Assembly: GCF_947623445.1 (NCBI RefSeq)
Contig: NC_135248.1
Location: forward strand, 3,286,977-3,350,976
DNA length: 64,000 bases
Direction: 5' to 3'
DNA from: Clavelina lepadiformis
Taxonomy: Eukaryota > Chordata > Ascidiacea > Aplousobranchia > Clavelinidae
Shown: in pieces, positions 1 to 13,900 of the stretch
Position numbering within the stretch: the first letter of the stretch is position 1
How the letters are laid out: every line of letters starts with the position of its first letter
Position numbers and translations under genes: made by a program
Notes under the pieces: generated by a model
What the model saw: only the letters and a program-made list of their open reading frames with translations
What the model was told of the DNA's origin: nothing
Databases searched by the model: none

Positions 1-3000
1 TGCTCGCATGGAAAACGTTTTGTGCGTTGGACGTAGCCCGCATTTTGATCCCGCCATTGATAAAATGGATGAGCGAAACAATAAAAATCTACTAAATAGA
101 AACTCTGGGTAGTGTAAAGATTTTGATATTGCCGGCTGGTCTCTGTTAATTAGTCACTTGTTGTTTTTTGAGTACAGATGTAAATTGTGCGACATACGCG
201 TATTCATTGCGTGTGTATAAAATCTGCGTTTCAGATCGATGAGAGAGGCACCTAGGAACGTATATGGTGGCAACACTTGCGTCATGTTGCCAATGTTTCG
301 TAGTGGTTCTAACGGTGCTCCATCCGTAGCCTTCCATCACATTGCGGGCTATCCGTCTCTTCGTGGTTTGCTCGATATCAAAGGTAAGTTTGAAAGTAGA
401 AAAAACTTTTTGGTGGTTTAAGTTTATGCGTTGTTATCAACAGTAGCTGTTCAAAATGACTTAAATAACTTTCTTGACACAAAAAGTTTATCTATATCTA
501 GTCTGTATTGTTAATTAATCAACATAATGTTGATTCTATTTCAATATTTATGATTTAATTCCCGTTATAAGCTCATCGCTTGATAGGTGGAATTGTTATA
601 CGAGCAGTCTTATGGTCTAATTACCTTCTGAAAATGGTTTAAAGCAAAGATGGTTGAAAACCATTAGGTACATTTTATGCGAAATCTCCGGGTAATCCAC
701 ATTCCATTAAAGCAAGGCAGATCAGCCAAACTGAAACTGTAGCAATATTCTCGTTTTAATGTGCTGTGCGCTTTATTCTACAAACTAACGCTGTCGTTGT
801 TTTTTCTTTTTTCTGTTTTTACTTTTCAAAAAAACTGTCCGTTGTTTTAAAAGGTCTCCACGCTCAAAACTACAACTTGAACTTGGACGGAACACGTGAC
901 CTGGTCTTCTTTACCAATCCAAGCAACGAAGACGTTTTCCACCCAACCTACCTGAGAAATATTGTTCTTAGTAACGTCGATGAAGCCAGCAAAGTTTATT
1001 ACGCAAGACCTAGTATCGGGTAAAATTTTTTAATTATTTTTTCTGACTTTCGATGTTTTATGCTAAATTCGTAATAATTATGGTACTTTCAGAAATATAT
1101 ATTGTAATAACATATAAATCAGTAATAAATAAACAGAAAACTATAAATTGCTTCATTTTACGTCGGTTTTAATGCCCAAATTTGAAGTTGTTGTAAGTAT
1201 ATTGCGAGTTACTACTTACTAAACCTGATTATTTAAGGTTGATCAATCCATCTGGTTGCGTCGACTTGGAATGTGATGGAATGAAGACAGTTTTGATAAA
1301 AGATTTCGATGGAGGATTTATCGGCGGCACTGGTGGGGCCGTCCTACCTCAGGTACTTCACCGCTTTCTATGCTCATAAAGAGAAGTTTTTTATTGCTTT
1401 GAGTAACCCAAGCTCATCTTAAGTGTAACTCTCAACTCAGGCTGAATATGAATGGGATGGCGATCAACGTCGCAGTTTAGGGGATTACCGGATTCCGAAA
1501 GCGTTGCTCACAACTACAACTGGCAACAGAATTCCAGTGGATGACATTATCGATGAAAGAGGTAAGACATAGATTTCCCGGTTTTTATTAGAGTGTCAAT
1601 CACACAATAAATCAACAGGATATTCCATAACCTTTATGATAATTTGCCATCAAAGTAAACATGTAATTTTTTTAAAGTCGTTTCCTAAATAAGTAAAATT
1701 TAGTATAATCAATTCTTACAAGCCGATCTATTTCAGGTATACTTCGCAATTCGGCATGCACATACAATAGCAACTGGCAGGCGTACAATTGCCAAAATGA
1801 CGGCGAAAATAGAACTTTGGACTATCGCATGCTGGTGATAGAGAGCTTAGACTCAGACACGGAAACAAGGCGGCTGTCTCCTCTTGCCATGCTAAGCAAC
1901 AGATACATTGATCTTAACAACGGTATTTAGCTCTTCTTTTTCTTTTTAAAAGATGAATAGGAGTAAGTATTATTAAATAGGATTGTGGACTCCGTTTCTG
2001 ATGTCAAAGCGCATGACGCAGAGACTCTTGAACTCTTTAGATTTCACAAACAACATGTTGTTTAAAGACCATTTGTTTGATTTAAGTTCACCGTGGTTAC
2101 GCGAGGTCCATGTGGAGTTCCTCAATTATTTTCCGCTATAACGTATTTATTGTTTGTTTGTTTGTTCCGTTTGAAACACTGCAATAGGATAATATACTCA
2201 ATTCACAAGGTTAATATGCTGATCACGTGACTCTTAATTCAAGCCATTTTTCAAACAATTTTTTATATGATTGTGATAATGGTTAATAACAGTTAATAGC
2301 AGTCATTTATTACCATCCTAATTTTATGAAATTTCAATTTTCTAAAAACTTTTGTTTTTCGATTAGATGACGTCATGTTGTGACGGTTGTTATGGTAAAT
2401 TTTCCTCTATTTAAGAAGAAACTCACAATTCATGTTTTTCTGTCATTCGCTTATTTCAAATCCACCAATTTACACTTTCATTTGTGTAGTTATTCAGCAT
2501 AGTATATTATTCTAACCACAACACCAACGCAGTATATATCATATTATTATGGTCACAAGACAATATTGACTTGTGAGTATTTGCTCTACAGTATAACTCG
2601 ATTAGATTTAACCTGTAAGGGAATTTTTTAAAACATTAAACACTGTTTTATAAGTTTTCACTGATCTATTTTCCTCTGTTTCGTCTATTGCTATTGAAAC
2701 ATTTCGATAAAATAAATTCATCAACTGTACGTTTTCTTGGTAACTTTGTTTTATATTTTTTGTTTTTTTCCGATTGAAACATTGACTTTCTTACGGTTTA
2801 GCGTTTTCTTGCTATTGTTAATATTGATTTTATGTGTATTTTTCTCTGATTTTTAGGACTTCGGATTTCGACTTTCTACACAATCGTCGCCACCGGGCAT
2901 CATTATGACGTTTACTTCACTGGTTATGCGCCGAAAAAGTTGAGACTGACCCTGTTGAACGTTGATGATGACATCACACTGCGAGTTGCTATCTGGTGTG

Positions 3001-6000
3001 TTTTTGGTCATTAAATTATAATCTTTTTAAATGAATTAACCAACAATAAATGGTTATTTCAACCAATACCTACCAATTTTTATGTGTGGATATAATTGGT
3101 TACCGATATTGGTTAACGCAACCAATTTTTTATTTATTCCAACCAATCTTTTTTCCAACCAAATTATAGTTATAACAGTAACAGTTACAACAGTCGCAAA
3201 TTTTTTTTAAGATAAAATATCACTAAAGCAATGTTACAAAGCGTAGTTTACCCACTAAAAAAAAACAGAAAGAGTGCTGTAGATAATTTAATTATAGATT
3301 TGTGTAAGGAAGAATTCTGTTTAAGGCACTTTGTTGTCACAACCATTATTTGTGTTTAAGGTACGCAAGACCCGAAAAGTTAGAAGTGTTTAGATTCGAA
3401 TCTGGACCACGGTTTATTTTGCCTGAAAACTACGACTATGACGTGGGCAAAGACAAATGGATTTACAAGAGACCGGAAACCGATGGGCAATACAGACCAG
3501 CGATTGATTCGAGTGAGTTATATACATTGCTGTAGAAATAATATAGTAGCATTTGTTAAATTTTGCTTTTCTCTGCAACAGGGATCCATGGCGCCAACTT
3601 CATGGACGTAAAAAAGGACTTGCTGTATGTGACGTTGCGAGGTGGCGAACCAATCGACATTAAAACCGCTCCTGCTGTTATTTTAGCTTTCGGTTTTCCC
3701 GCCATCTCCATTGATGAATTCTTTGGCGAAAATTTGATTTCCAACCTTGCTATGTAAGTAATTGGCTAAGGCTGCTTATTATAGCAGTATGAGAACATTG
3801 TTTATTTGTTGTTGTTGTTATTGTTGTTACTATTTAGGTGTATAATAATAATATTATGGAACATGGAAATGCGTTAATAATAGTATCCACATTTACAATT
3901 ATATAGCAGCTTATTCATTTAACAGATAACACTAATGCCAAATATGTTTTTCTAATAACAAAATTTTAAAATGATTATGGTATTTTTATTATGATTTGAC
4001 TAGTGTTTATGAGTGTAGCATTGTAGGACAAAACAACTGATGCTATCTCTTCTACATAATAAGCTTCTTTGAATTCTATTAATCTTTTGAAGCTACCTGG
4101 GAGTGCCCGACGACAAAATCCGCATCGTTGACGTTGTTGAAGAAACGAGCTCAAGAAAACGTAGAAGCACAACGTAAGTCGCTCTGTATACTTTTTGATA
4201 TACCTAACGCCAGTACAACCAGTTATTATGTTTAAAATCGACGTTTAAACACACTAAATTAAACGATTTTTTCTTTTACACAGCGGTGGAAGTGTGACGT
4301 ACACAATACAGTTCAGTGACGAAGTTAGCAATGCGTCAGTCAGCGGCAATGAGACGTTAGCCGCCGAATTCCTTAACAACAAGACAGATACGGTAAGTGT
4401 TTGTTAGAATGGTTTACCGTAAAACAAATTTAGCTCCTGATTTATCGTGCAGTTTACGGTAAATGAAGAAAATAAACCAACAAATTGCATTGGGTTGATT
4501 TTTTATGATTGGTAACTCAATTTTATTTGTACCTTTAACCGCATTTATTTGAAAATTGATTCCGTAAAATTCCTCTCAACCTCAGCTAATCTTGGATTTT
4601 CAAACCGGACACTTATGGGAGCGCCTGAACGTCACTGAGGGATCGTCTTTCTCTTCTACAGAGGCATCAACATTTAACACATCAGGTGAGAAGATGAGCT
4701 AACATAGTCTGACACATTGACACAGTTCGGTGACCTGTAGTCTAGAGATAAATGTTGACAAACAAGTTCGACCGGACCACCAGGCTGTCAGTTTTAGTTT
4801 AATTTACTAAATTTTGGTGCTAATATTCCTGTGATCAGCATATCGTGGAAAAACTGTTTTGTAAAAAACCTGTAACCGTTTACAACTTGTTTTTTTTCTG
4901 TGACTTTGTTAGATGATACTGGAGACCTGGTTCTGGTCCAATATTCCATTCCCACTCAACTTGTTGTATCGTCACTTCCGTCAAACGCGGAAGAATACAT
5001 CGTCTTTGATCCACAACCGATGGTTTCCATTTTGGACGTTAACGTAATGCTTTCACCAGAATCAGATACTTAGTTCATTCATAAAATACAGTGCTTAGTA
5101 TACGCAGTTAATGTATACGATCACTGAATAAACTAACCTGGTTTTGCAGAACCAAGTGGTTTCAAACCTCGGTGGTAACTGGATGGTGACTGTTTCACTT
5201 AACACGTCAGATGCCAACGCAGATAATGAAGCTACTTTGATGGGCACTACTACTGTCGAAGTGTCCAATGTAAGTTATATAAATGCAGTAGTTAATTTCG
5301 AATACTGGCTTTTTTTACAAACACTATATGAAACGATCACTTGAAAGAAGCTCTTATTGTTTAATTATATAGGTAAAGCTGTCTTGAATTTTTTGCTATT
5401 TATTGTTTTTGGATTGTGAAAACTTTTAACAAAGATTTTAATCTCACTCATTAAATAAAGTTTGTGTAAAAACAGGGATATGCCAACTTTACTGATCTTG
5501 GAATCACTCACAGCGGTACCGGATACGGTCTAAGATTTTCAGTAAGTTTAGTTATTCTTGTATTTACAGATTAAGTTAGAATTTTGTACTCGGCGGATTG
5601 TGGATGTGAAAGGTTATGGTTTAATCGACCGTAGCTTTAATTAATTATTATTAACTAAGTTAATTATTATGCGTATAGATAAGTCAACCAAGTGGCATCA
5701 ATTTGATAACCACGGACCCAACAATTGACATCAGCCCTAGAACTGTCAACATTGGCCTGCCCAGCGGTGTTGATGGGTACATAGAGCACAACAACCCTGT
5801 AGACATCACCCTCGAACTTCAGAACGTTAACGGCGTCACCCTGGAAAATATTGGATACAAGGTAATGAAGTTTCACTCATTGTTCGTTTAGAAAAAGTCT
5901 CCGAGTGGTCTCATGTTACTATGTGTAGCGTTCTGTTGGTTTAACAAAGCTGTAAATGGCGTCTTCAATGTGATGCAGCAGTATGTTGCTGCTGAGTTTC

Positions 6001-8759
6001 GTAGAAGTCCAGAAACGCAGATAACACGTAATAAGCTCATCTAAGCCTATAATAATTGTCTAAATTTTCCGAACAAACTTCTAAATTTACCGATCTAAAT
6101 TTGCCGAACCAATGTTGCAGTTTTAAACTTTTGGTGAGCCTGAAAATAAACCGAAAGGTCTGAAGACTGAGCACTTTGAAAACTTGTATACGTTAAGTAA
6201 AGAAGTAACTAAAACACCAAACTATTCAAAATTTATAAGCAACTACTCTATTGCTTTATCTTGTCACTGTATTTTAATCTTGCAAATTATATTCATCAAG
6301 GGCCACACTTGGAAAGTCGACATATCTCTTGACGACAGTTCGATTTACGACAGCACTGGGGTTGTTGGCACCTCCACTTTCACCTTTGACCCGACCATTG
6401 GTCGTACGATAACCACCGGTTTAAGCCTGACCAATACGGTCAGTTATTACCAATACAATCTCCGCTTCCGGGTTTACACGGAACCTGCCCTGTACGATTT
6501 TGCCGTCGCGGGACCAACGTTACAGGTATAGGCCTATATCACTGTTATGTTTTTTGGTTAGTAGCAGGTATATAGCCTACAACTTATACTATGAAATACT
6601 ACCAGTGTAAGCTATAGGCATTAAGTTTATAACCGGAAAGCAGCTTTTCCATTATCAAAGTAAAAGTATACCTGATAGCAATAGCTCGTCTTACAAGAAC
6701 TGAAATCAAATTCTCGTGGGATTTCTCCTTTTACAATATCACTTCTTATTATCCTAATTCGAATCAATTCTCTTAGTTGTCTTTGTATGTTATGAAGCAT
6801 CCCACACCGCAATGCCGTATTATATACAGTAATATAATGAAAAGTGAAATAACACGAACTTTGCCAAAACGTTCACAATACTTTACGATTTGATTAGTCT
6901 AATTTAATTCTAAAACGCATGGGAGACCATTTTTCTTTCGTCTTAGTTTATTTCCCCAACGGATGACCTTCATCAGACAGTAACCAACATAAAGAAACTG
7001 ACGTAAGAGCTGTGTTCTTCTTAAATAATAAATTTTTGAAAATACTTCAATGAATAGTTTACCGATTTGCTTTGTTTAATTAGAAAAGAGCGCAGGCGAA
7101 TTAGCGATTAAAGTTTATATGCAGTAAATGACGGAATACTTCTGAGCTAGGCATGCAACTCCAGAGCAACAGATCAGAAAAACGAAAAATATCTATTTTC
7201 CATGTTTATACTTGTAAAAATTACGCAGGATTGAATTTATCGGACAACCGTACACATCCAGAACATCTTCGTCCTCCATATCCACCTTCATAGCTTATTT
7301 CCACAACGTGGTGGTCGAACATACAACAGAGGTTCTTATTACAAACACTGACGCCAGCGAGATATCGAGTAAGAGAAGTTTTCACTCCAATGCGTTTTGC
7401 CAAATCTTTTTCAAAAGCAGCTGATTTTTTTGTCTTTTTCAATTTTTTCACAAAAAATGAGTTATTCCTAGTTGAAACGTCTTCGATCAAGTTAATATTA
7501 TTACAAATTTTCGCAGATGGAAACACTGAAGTATCCTTCGATGTTGGTTCAAGCAACGCAACTGCAGTGGACATAACAGTGACCACAGTGTCCGACTTCC
7601 TGGTTGCCTCAGACAACGGTTTGTCCTTCGAAGGATCCAGACTGGTAGTGGCAGATACATCCTGCGTAGTTACAGTTGACGAGGAATGCATCGCAAACAC
7701 TGTTAGGCCTACTGCTGTAAGTCGTATAAAGCACTTTTGGTTGTTGTTGTGTGCTGCTTATTTCTTGGCGGAAAGCTTGATGCTTTTGAGGTTACGACAT
7801 GACTGAGTGACAGTGACAGTTATTACAGCCTCAGTAAAACCTTGTTATCATATTTTTAAATTTAAATCCAGTCGCCTGGTTTAACCAACTTAACCGGTTC
7901 AATAGTTATCGTTTATACTGCAAAAAGAAATTATTATTAAGTAGATTACATGTAATAAATTATTATACCTCAGAACTATAACATTGAATATTTTACAAAG
8001 GTCACTCCAACTCCATCGACAGAAAGCTGGATATATGCGGTCATTGGTGTGGGAATTGGCATTGTGCTGATAGCATGCGCTTTGGCAATCTTCTGCTTAG
8101 CAACACGAGGTAGGTCCAGGCATGATGATTTATTAGAAGGAATAGTGTTTTGGTAAATGTTAGAAACAGAAATTGCGGTACACGCATGCGCATGACTCGG
8201 TTTCATTTACTTTTATTACCGTACAACAAACAACACTTTTAAACAAGTTGAAACAGCTTTTCAGCAAATCTATAAGTTGTTGTGAGCGATGATACAACAT
8301 TATTTTAACTTTTATTGTAATGCTGGGTTGCAACAATCAGCATTGTTTCAATATCTATGACGTTAATAAAATGTAATATATTTGTATTCGCGCCAGAAAT
8401 CCTTTAATCTATGTTTTTTATGTGTATAAGTTTCATTGTATTTTTTGTTATATAACCTCTTTGAGATAAACATTTGTCCGCGTTTTACGCATGGAGCCAA
8501 ATATTTATTTAGCTACTTTTTGATGCAGGGAAAACCCCCACTCCAAGCAAGGAGTCAAATCGAAAGCTTGATAATTGCTATACAAACCCCAGTGCTGTGT
8601 AAGTAAAAGGATTAGTAAGTCAAAGAACCAGTCGATTATAAATAGCTTAAAAGTAAAATGCTTTCTGTCATGGATGACGTAATTAGGCTTAATTTTTTTT
8701 ACAGCTATGACATCCCTTACGTGGGAAACCGCCCCGGCAAGACTCCTGTCCGCGCTTAA
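1..8759 (+). CDS. PKHD1L1: PKHD1L1 (fibrocystin-L)-like protein, C-terminal part, 5' end outside window
   Basis: Exons: <1-108, 235-383, 854-1019, 1238-1352, 1441-1561, 1737-1922, 2857-2995, 3361-3512, 3582-3753, 4093-4173, 4284-4392, 4586-4685, 4913-5043, 5150-5269, 5476-5541, 5679-5861, 6301-6525, 6947-7002, 7229-7368, 7517-7716, 8001-8109, 8529-8598, 8705-8759. Every junction is GT-AG and the phases agree, giving about 983 codons to a TAA. Fibrocystin-L is a very large type I membrane protein with IPT, G8 and parallel beta-helix repeats; only the region after these is here. Family signatures are the stretches KTVLIKDFDGGFIG, AEYEWDGD, DYRIPKALL and MLVIESLDSDTETRRLSP, followed by HYDVYFTGYAPKKLRLTLLN. 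A furin-like RKRR lies at the end of exon 4093-4173. The ectodomain ends in exon 8001-8109, which holds a membrane helix (WIYAVIGVGIGIVLIACALA). A tail of roughly 45 residues with YDIPYVGN follows. The first exon (<1-108) and exon 6947-7002 are the least certain. Confidence 0.88.
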
Positions 8760-9096
8760 CCACCAGTTGACCTTTCGACCTTTCGACCTCTTGAAATCCT
8801 CCGAACGTATCTAAATTTGATTTTTATTCTCCCAAATCATGGCCAGCAGAAAGATGATGATTTCTGCAGCTATAAATGTATGAAATTGTTGCAAATGTAT
8901 TAATTTCCATTAGGTTTCTAAATTTTTGACAAGTTCAATGATCTATATTCTATAGCAATCTATATGTTGTGACATCTGTGTGTATTTACAAAAATCACTG
9001 ATCAAGGCTATTGGTGCGGGAATTATTTTTCTTTTTTACTTATTAAACATAGTTGCCTGATTCACGATTTATTGCACAGATCATTATGCTTTCTTG

Positions 9097-9102
9097 AATA
9101 AA
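9097..9102 (+). terminator. AATAAA polyadenylation signal of the PKHD1L1-like gene
   Basis: A canonical AATAAA lies about 340 bases after the TAA at 8757-8759, in an A-rich context. It is the first full match I noticed downstream of the stop and would give a 3' UTR of ordinary length. Confidence 0.5.
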
Positions 9103-9571
9103 AATATAAAAAAGGCATTTTTTAGAAATGCGAAAAATAACACAAGAAATGAGTTGCTCAACCTAGAAGTAATTTCCGGCAAACAGTAGGCCTACGTCGG
9201 TAAATTATTATTATGCATGCCATGCACATATAACAGCTAGTTTTAATTTTTTATAATAGTAACACTAGTGTTTTATTAAACTTTTAGAACGTTTTCTACT
9301 GTTGTCCGAAAGGTGTAACTTACTTATTCCTGTAGTAGTTATTGTTTATTGGTGTTACTTTCAAGTATCAACTGTTACTGATGCTGTTGGTGGTCTGTGT
9401 CATTTTCAACTGAATAGTAACGAACTAGTAGTAAAACTGTAGCCGGGTACTGATCGTCGAAAAATGGTATTCTTTGCTTACTTTTATAGTAAACTGCTAT
9501 TATTTTCTGAGTCTTTGCGGTTTGCAAACAGTTGACCAATCGCAGTGCTTTACACGTCCTTATTATTGTGA

Positions 9572-9868
9572 CAGAGTTGTAAACGGGCGTTTATTTGAAC
9601 TCGATCTCGAAAATTGATTTAAAGCCCAATTTAGGCCCGAAATTTAAATTTAATGAATGAATTAAAGTCTTCTTTTGATGCCATTCTTTGACTGTCATCC
9701 TCTTCTAAGTTGCGCTCTGTGGAAGGTTTTTAGCACTCTACGTGCATGCGCATTCGTGTGAAGAAAGTGAAATTACCACGCAATTGTGGCAGAATGTGAG
9801 TATAAATTCAGGCCTGAATCTGGCCCGACATTGTTTCAAAGTTAAGCCCGTCCCGATTTACAGCTCTG
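9572..9868. mobile_element. Small hAT-like MITE
   Basis: The left end reads CAGAGTTGTAAACGGGC. The right end, read on the minus strand, is CAGAGCTGTAAATCGGGACGGGC. These are imperfect terminal inverted repeats in the CAGNG form of hAT elements. The interior has several GGCCCGA or GCCCG motifs near both ends and no coding capacity. The 8-bp flanks do not match, so the insertion is either old or its ends are misplaced. It lies in the gap between the first two genes. Confidence 0.5.
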
Positions 9869-10983
9869 TGTAGCAATGCAACGGAAAATTTAGTCTCACC
9901 AATGAACATGGCGGAACAGTGTATCTACTCTTGATATTCAATCTTTGAGACAAAGCCTACCCCTAATTACTTTATTTGCAAGACCTCTTCTCTTTCAGCA
10001 GACTAGCGACACTGCGTTTCGGCTCCAGAAACTTTCTCGTCAAATCACCAACCTCTACTATGACCGTCAACTTGTTACAATATACCTTTAAATTAACTGT
10101 TATAAACTATTTTGGACTGAACGTCAATTGAGAAAATTTTAACTATACCACAAAAATTTTTAAAAACCCGAAAACTTTCCTGCAAATTCCATGTTTCTCT
10201 GCTCAATATCAATTCCGGGTATGCATTGAATAAAATCAGATAAATTTATGAACATAGCGCATGCCACAAGGTGGTGGCAAGAGCTGCATTATATCAAAGC
10301 TTACAATGTAAACACCGAGATAGATCAAGGAATTTTGAACAAGACTTAAATTTTCTTTTTTGAAACCTACAGTATATATTTATGAAATGTGTATGGTATA
10401 ACACATCACAAACATCGATTGTGGTTTAACCGTATAAATAAAAACCTTTCATTGGAATTCAATCTTTCATTTATTCCAACTCACAAGAATACGTAAATTT
10501 TAAAAGACAATATTCACCAATCTCGAGTTTTGTTCGAATAATATTTTAACTGCGACTGTCAAAATACAAATCTTCAAAACAAAGAACGTTTAAAGCCTTA
10601 TTTCTAACAACAATTAACTTTTAAGAAAAAGCAAGTTCAATGGAGTTCCATGACAATAATCTAAAAACCACGACTTTTAAGATTAGATTTTATTATGTTT
10701 AAAACCATTATGATTATAAGGTAACAGGTATTTGCAAATTAACTCATTTCTTTTTGAGAAACAACCAAAAAAATTGATCGATCGTTATAGAAAAACGTAA
10801 GCACAATTCAATTCAACACATTTTCAATTATTCAGTTAAGCAACACACGAACATTTTGCTTAAACATACAATAATTTTAAACATTTGGATGATTTTAATC
10901 AAATGGTTAAGAAGATGACTGTTTCAGAGTGTTTTATTAAGAAAACCACAATTTCCACTTCACTGTTGCTTTAACAATTTCCT

Positions 10984-13900
10984 CTAATTCGATTTCTTTA
11001 ATCGATTGGAGAGATCGCCTCGTTTTGATGGCAGAAGCACTTTGGCCAGTTCCATCACCGGCCATTCAATAGTTAAACAGAGCAAAAACCCCACAATAAG
11101 ACTGAAGATAAAAGTTCCTGAAAAATTAAAAAAGATTAAACAAACATGACCATTCAAAGAACACAATTTTAACCAAACTAAGTGTTACAAAGCGTAACAA
11201 TGATTCAAGCGTTTTGCAATACCTATAAACATGAAGAGAAAATCAAACGTCTGACATTGAAGCATGTCATTTCGGTTCAACAAATACCAAATCAACACCA
11301 AAATATGAACGAGATAGGAAGAGTAAGTCAAGCGGCTGAGGGGGTTAAAGACTTTCCAATTCAAAAACTTTGTTACAGGACCTTAAAAGAAATTTTAAAA
11401 TCATTAAGTCAAAAAATTTATAAAAGAAATTTCTCACCAATAAGAACCTTACCTCCGTAGCCACATACACAGGCTATTATAACCCAGCTAAGACAAAGTC
11501 CATACACAGGTCTATCAAAAGCATTGTAAATTGCTGCCAATTCAGGGTCTAAGTTATTATCTGTGCTGGTGTGCGGAAATAATCCGAATATTACCGCAAA
11601 ACCGCCACAAATCGACGCTAACCATCCCAAAACCACCAATAACTAAATGATAAAAATTCGTTTAATGAACATTTTTTAGTTTATCTGTTTATTGCACAAT
11701 ATTTGAAGTAGAATGTTAGTTTATCTTGAAATGGGCACATTCAATACGGAAACAAGTGTATTTGGTATAGATACAACATTCTTGTACATAAGCCACTTAT
11801 TTACATACTCAAGTATACAACGTTTTTCCCGATACTTTTACTTAAACTAAAGATGTAAAATACAATAAAAAAAAACTTGCACTAACTTTTGGAACTTTCA
11901 GTTTGCCTTTAGTAGCAAATAGTACATAACCAGTCAACATCCCAATCATGTAAACGTGCATTCGAGCCCATGGCATATAATATATATCATATTTGAACCT
12001 TATGTCGTAGGTTATAGCTTCAAAGTATTCCTCCATACTGCGAGAAAGATCAGTTATTAATCAGGTTGCTATATTTTACAAGTAGTTTTAATTCTATTTT
12101 TACAACTTACATGCCCAAATTTTGAACGTGGGTCGCCGTAAAAGGTTGAATAGGACCAAGAAAAGACAGTACTCCGCAAACAGCCATACTTGCAACAGTG
12201 AAAAAGACCATCAAAGATACTCCCACTCGAGGCCACCTTTATAGTTCAAAACGTTTAATGTAGGCAAGTGAAGTAATTCTTAAGTTTATAATGCACAGTG
12301 TATCGACATATAAAGAAAATATAATCAACAGAAGTTGTTACACATGCTATCACGACATTAGAAGACTAGACTCTACCACGACATTAGAAGAAATACATCT
12401 ATTGCTTGATGATCTCTGTCAAGCTTAGAATAAAATACTCAAGCTGAGTTTATGGAAGGGACTTACCGGTAAGTGAGAAGAAGAATAAATGGAGTCAATA
12501 GATAGAGCTGCATATCCACCGCCAAATACCAACACCAGGCATAGCACTGTATAAGTTAGAATGTATCAATTCAGAATTATTTATCATTCTATATACGTAA
12601 GAATACTATACTAATACTATACTGTAAAATACAGCACGTACCACGTTAAGAGCAGGATACAAGTTATTAATGTACACAAGATTGGTCCACCAAATATCTT
12701 GGCATGTGCTGGAAGGTAACATGGGATTGGAAGACCAGTGGGGTCCACTCCCCAACCACTTCAATAGTCCCATTGAGAAAAGTATTGAATAAGCGTAAAT
12801 AGGTGTTATCCTGAATGAAATGCGAAAAAGTTAAACACCTTTTTCAATAGACGGCTTTGCATCTCAACCAATTCAGTACAAAAGTATATTCAATAAATAT
12901 TTTACATTGCTTTATATCAAAAACGTAAAATAAAAAATTTTCATTCAAAAAAGAAAAATATTAATAAAGTTAACCTTCAGAGTGCCAAACTATATCCTGT
13001 TTTTATTTTACTATAAAATTTGGTTAACACGGTTCAGACAACATCAAAAAAGCAAAAATACTTTACCTGATAAATCGATAAAGGTACATCAGTGGGATGT
13101 TCATTCGACCTTTGGTACTGGTGAGCTGCTTCATACCAAGATAAAACACCAACAAACCACCCAACAAGAAGAAAGTGTCGACAGAGAAATAATGGTTTGT
13201 TAACGGCATAAAAGCAACTTGTGATTTTAAGTATTTTGAGGCCGGAATAAAATTGCCTAAAATAATGAGTTCATACAATTTTAAAATAATGCTATAACAT
13301 ATTTCTTAACATAATGTAACATGATTTCTTTATATAATTTTGACTTGTTAAATACAAATGATATACTGTCTGTTAATTCTATAGGTCAAAGTGCTTGAGC
13401 GCCGTGGGGTGTAAATATTGCCTCGCGGCAATTTGTTTCAAAGGTTTTGCTATCGGCTAGACTTACCTATCTCGAGTATTGCCTCATTAAAAACGTGACC
13501 AATTGCAACCCAAGCTGTACTTAAAAATCGAATTCCATTGAGAACATCCAAAGAACCACCAGAAGACTCCGTTGTTAGTATTTTTTCACTATTAGAAATC
13601 ATGGAGAAGCACAGAGCCATCCTTGCTGGAATCATTGCATTTGATAATTGAATTCAATTTTACAGACAACTAATTACACTAAGTATTTTACTTACCGTAG
13701 TTGATAACCAAAATTGTAAGTGCTCTGTCGTAACTTACTTAGCAAAGATGGATCTTTTGTTGATTTTTGCTTTTTGTCATTTGGTTTGTTGTCCTTCGAA
13801 AAGACATCGACAAACGTTCCGATCAAGTTTAAAAATAATATCACGCAAGTGACCACACTAGAAGGGACATAGAACAAAAACGTGAAAGTTATTTTTTGTT

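Noticed and set aside
1981..2140. Open stretch after an AG in the intron between exons 1737-1922 and 2857-2995
   Set aside because: The flanking exons already join in phase and match the family directly; a phase-1 donor for this piece would be the weak GTTCAC.
7221..7700. 159-codon open frame on the minus strand
   Set aside because: It lies antisense to exons 7229-7368 and 7517-7716 of the fibrocystin-L gene, whose phases and splice sites fit perfectly; the minus frame has no motif.
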